Positions 61,805 through 64,000 of a DNA stretch of 64,000 bases are shown here, one piece after another. Made by a program: the position numbers and the translations under genes. A model generated the notes under the pieces. That model saw only the letters and a program-made list of their open reading frames with translations, was not told the DNA's origin and made no database searches. Each line of letters opens with the position of its first letter. Positions within the stretch are counted from its first letter, which is position 1. The stretch is from Anaerolineaceae bacterium (GTDB taxonomy: Bacteria; Chloroflexota; Anaerolineae; Promineifilales; Promineifilaceae): NCBI GenBank assembly GCA_002699125.1, contig PABI01000078.1, forward strand, positions 1 through 64,000, given 5' to 3'.

Positions 61805-63106
61805 TTAGCCGATTTTTTCGACGATGCGGTCGAAGATGCGGTTGCGGACGCCCTCAAACGGAATCCGGCGCATGAGCGGGTCGAAGAAGCCCTGAACGGA
61901 CATTTCTACGGCCGTTTTCCTGGGAATACCACGACTCATCAGGTAGAAAAGCTCTTCCGGATCCAACTGACCAATAGCCGATGCATGGGTGCAGACGACA
62001 TCGTCGGCCTCAATTTCCAGGCCAGGGATGGAGTCGGCACGGGCGGTTTTGTCCAGCATCAGGTTCCGATTGGCCTGGAAGCCATCGATTTTCTGCGAGC
62101 CGGGCAGCGCTTTGATCATGCCCTGCCACACGGTGCGGGATTTTTCGCGCAGCGCCCCTTTGTAGAGCAGGTCGCTGACGGTGTCGCCCGCATTGTGGTT
62201 TTGCTGTGTATCCAGGTCCAGGTGCTGACGGCCGTTGGTAAAGAAAATCCCCGACATGCGGCCCCAACCACCGGGCTTGTCCAGCTCCAGCGTTTGGAAC
62301 GCTTTGGTCAGGCGGGTGCCCATCATGCTTGTCACCCAGTCTAGCTTGCCATCGCGGCCGACGCGGCCCCGTTCGTGGTTAAACTGCCACATATTCTGGC
62401 CAAAATCTTGCAGGCCAGCGTAAATCAGATTGGCATTGTCGCCCACCAACAGCTCGATTACGCCGTTGTGCAGCCCCGCGGCATCGCTGTCTTGGGAAGC
62501 ATACTCGTCCATGAAGATCGCTTCGGCACCTTCTTCCAGCACCACCAGGGTGTGGGTAAACGTTTTGCCGTTCACCGACCAGAGTACGCTGTGCAGCGGC
62601 GCTGCGGCCTTCACGTTTTTGGGCACATACAGGAAAGTGCCGCCGCGCCAGAAAGCGCCGTGCATGGCAGCGAATTTGCCTTCGCTCACTTGTACGCAAT
62701 CGGTCATGAAATATTTCTTCACGAGATCGGGATGTTCGGTTACGGCCGTATGCATATCGCAGAAAATAACACCCTGTTCCTTCAAGGCGTCGCTAATCCG
62801 GTACTGGCGCGTCACGCCATCGATCTGCAAAATGTTGCCGCCAACCTCTTCACCGGTGAGTTCTTTACCCAGGAATTCTGGGATTTCCCAACTGGTCGCG
62901 GCGTCACCGTTCACCGAAGGGCCAATCTCATCTGGCTTAAAGCGGCGGATATTGGTACGTCGCCATGCCTCGTCCGTGGTGGTAGGCATGGGCGTATTTT
63001 CGTAAATTTCAAACGCCTTGAGTCGGAACTGTAACATCCAGTCCGGCTCATTCAGCGTTGCGGATAATTGTTTAACTGCGTCTTGTGTAAATGTAGTCAT
63101 CATCAT
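61805..63106 (-). CDS. sufD: Fe-S assembly protein SufD
   Basis: 433 residues, right-handed beta-helix core of the SufB/SufD family. The C-terminal [36 protein letters not shown] is the family signature. SufD partners SufB and SufC. Adjacent ATG codons at 63106, 63103 and 63100 are all possible starts. Confidence 0.93.
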   Translation of the reverse strand: MMMTTFTQDAVKQLSATLNEPDWMLQFRLKAFEIYENTPMPTTTDEAWRRTNIRRFKPDEIGPSVNGDAATSWEIPEFLGKELTGEEVGGNILQIDGVTRQYRISDALKEQGVIFCDMHTAVTEHPDLVKKYFMTDCVQVSEGKFAAMHGAFWRGGTFLYVPKNVKAAAPLHSVLWSVNGKTFTHTLVVLEEGAEAIFMDEYASQDSDAAGLHNGVIELLVGDNANLIYAGLQDFGQNMWQFNHERGRVGRDGKLDWVTSMMGTRLTKAFQTLELDKPGGWGRMSGIFFTNGRQHLDLDTQQNHNAGDTVSDLLYKGALREKSRTVWQGMIKALPGSQKIDGFQANRNLMLDKTARADSIPGLEIEADDVVCTHASAIGQLDPEELFYLMSRGIPRKTAVEMSVQGFFDPLMRRIPFEGVRNRIFDRIVEKIG

Positions 63107-63168
63107 TTCTAATGGTTAACTGTAAACGGTAAATGGTTAACAATTAAAATTAACCATTTACCATTTTA

Positions 63169-64000
63169 TTACCCAATCGAGCCCTCCATCTGCAATTGAA
63201 TCAAACGATTCATCTCGATGGCATATTCCATTGGCAGCTCTTTCACCAGCGGCTCAATGAAACCATTTACAATCATGGAGGTAGCAGTTTCTTCATCAAT
63301 GCCGCGGCTCATCAGGTAGAAGAGTTGCTCTTCACCCACCTTGCTCACCGACGCTTCGTGGCCGATGTTCACATCTTCCTCTTCAATTTCGATGTAGGGG
63401 TAGGTGTCAGAACGGCTGGTTTCATCCAGCAGCAGCGCATCGCAAACCACGTTGGATTTACAGTGGTAAGCGCCCTTGTTCACCTTGAGCAGACCACGGT
63501 AGGAAGAGCGGCCGCCATCTTTACTAATCGACTTGGAGATGATGCGGCTGGTTGTGTTCGATGCGGCATGAACAACCTTGCCACCGGCATCCTGGTGCTG
63601 GCCCTTGCCGGCAAAAGCGATGGACAATACTTCACCGTGTGCCCCTTCGCCCGTCATGTAAACGGCCGGGTATTTCATCGTCACTTTGGAACCCAAGTTG
63701 CCATCGACCCACTCCATGGTGGCATTTTCTTCAGCGATGGCCCGCTTGGTTACCAAATTATAGACGTTGTTTGACCAGTTTTGGATGGTGGTGTAACGGC
63801 AGCGGCCACCTTTTTTCACGATGATTTCTACCACAGCAGAGTGCAGCGAATCCTCAGAGTAGATGGGCGCGGTGCAGCCTTCAACGTAATGAACGTAAGC
63901 ACCTTCATCAATAATGATGAGTGTGCGCTCGAACTGGCCCACGTTTTTGGCGTTGATACGGAAGTACGCCTGGAGCGGCATCTCCACATGGACCCCAGGG
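63169..64000 (-). CDS. sufB: Fe-S assembly protein SufB (5' end outside window)
   Basis: C-terminal 277 residues are visible; the frame stays open to the right edge. [34 protein letters not shown] and the [14 protein letters not shown] segment are diagnostic. SufB is the cluster scaffold; sufC is expected further upstream beyond the edge. Confidence 0.94.
   Translation of the reverse strand, partial: PGVHVEMPLQAYFRINAKNVGQFERTLIIIDEGAYVHYVEGCTAPIYSEDSLHSAVVEIIVKKGGRCRYTTIQNWSNNVYNLVTKRAIAEENATMEWVDGNLGSKVTMKYPAVYMTGEGAHGEVLSIAFAGKGQHQDAGGKVVHAASNTTSRIISKSISKDGGRSSYRGLLKVNKGAYHCKSNVVCDALLLDETSRSDTYPYIEIEEEDVNIGHEASVSKVGEEQLFYLMSRGIDEETATSMIVNGFIEPLVKELPMEYAIEMNRLIQLQMEGSIG

Noticed and set aside
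1-64000. CRISPR array, tRNA, rRNA or IS transposase
   Set aside because: No regularly spaced direct repeats, no tRNA-like cloverleaf noticed and no transposase motif; the repeats present are short inverted elements.

Overview
The window looks like chromosomal DNA of a Chloroflexota bacterium, probably Anaerolineae or a relative. This is inferred from several things: lipoproteins with Asp/Glu/Thr-rich linkers behind a lipobox, SUF-type Fe-S genes with a NifU-like scaffold, a bactofilin/coiled-coil protein, a 5-kb stretch of extracytoplasmic repeat proteins, and many short interspersed hairpin repeats. One signal dominates at every scale: the palindrome ACGGCCGT (often AACGGCCGTT) occurs inside genes and between them far above chance. 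I counted 16 copies in the first 7 kb alone. It behaves like the HIP1 palindrome of cyanobacteria. No rRNA, tRNA, CRISPR array or intact transposase was seen.

Region 1 (1-15 kb, minus strand). Two small hydrophobic paralogues sit behind a duplicated upstream block. A compact, apparently undescribed biosynthetic locus follows. Its core resembles the pyrrolyl-carrier-protein cassette (PltF/PltE/PltL/PltA type): a stand-alone adenylation enzyme, an acyl-CoA-dehydrogenase-like flavoprotein, a small carrier protein and a flavin-dependent halogenase. With it come a membrane acyltransferase, two paralogous condensation-carrier-thioesterase proteins lacking adenylation domains (one with Cys as the thioesterase nucleophile), and a type II thioesterase translationally coupled to pyrF. 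A halogenated heteroaryl acyl unit transferred by the two C-T-TE proteins is the simplest model; substrate and product cannot be read from sequence.

Region 2 (15-26 kb). A bactofilin-coiled-coil protein, methylthioadenosine phosphorylase, and an FtsW/RodA-like protein followed by a class B PBP homologue that has lost all three catalytic motifs. Next come a TPR protein, an ArsP-like permease and an ArsR regulator, each preceded by the same 16-bp palindrome, then a LolA-like protein, a frameshifted MOSC gene and a conserved membrane protein of unknown function.

Region 3 (26-38 kb). A 1358-residue lipoprotein fuses a beta-propeller, a dihaem MauG-like domain, FG-GAP repeats and ASPIC/UnbV. Next to it is a glycerol-3-phosphate type uptake operon (kinase, two permeases, UgpB-like binding protein, GDPD) under a divergent SorC-family regulator with a clear operator candidate.

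Region 4 (38-47.5 kb). An ECF41 sigma factor sits with an FAD oxidoreductase preceded by a perfect ECF41-type promoter. A VapBC pair, a class IV HDAC flanked by 71-bp direct repeats, a PQQ-propeller lipoprotein, an SH3b protein, a cNMP/PP2C phosphatase and PolX follow.

Region 5 (47.5-64 kb). A family 5 ABC transporter whose binding protein is circularly permuted, an SLT/M23 cell-wall protein, LysM and PH-like membrane proteins, a cold-shock-domain protein, gyrA, a Rieske protein, and sufU-sufS-rhodanese-sufD-sufB. A strong mutually exclusive leader structure lies in front of the rhodanese gene. SufB runs off the right edge.
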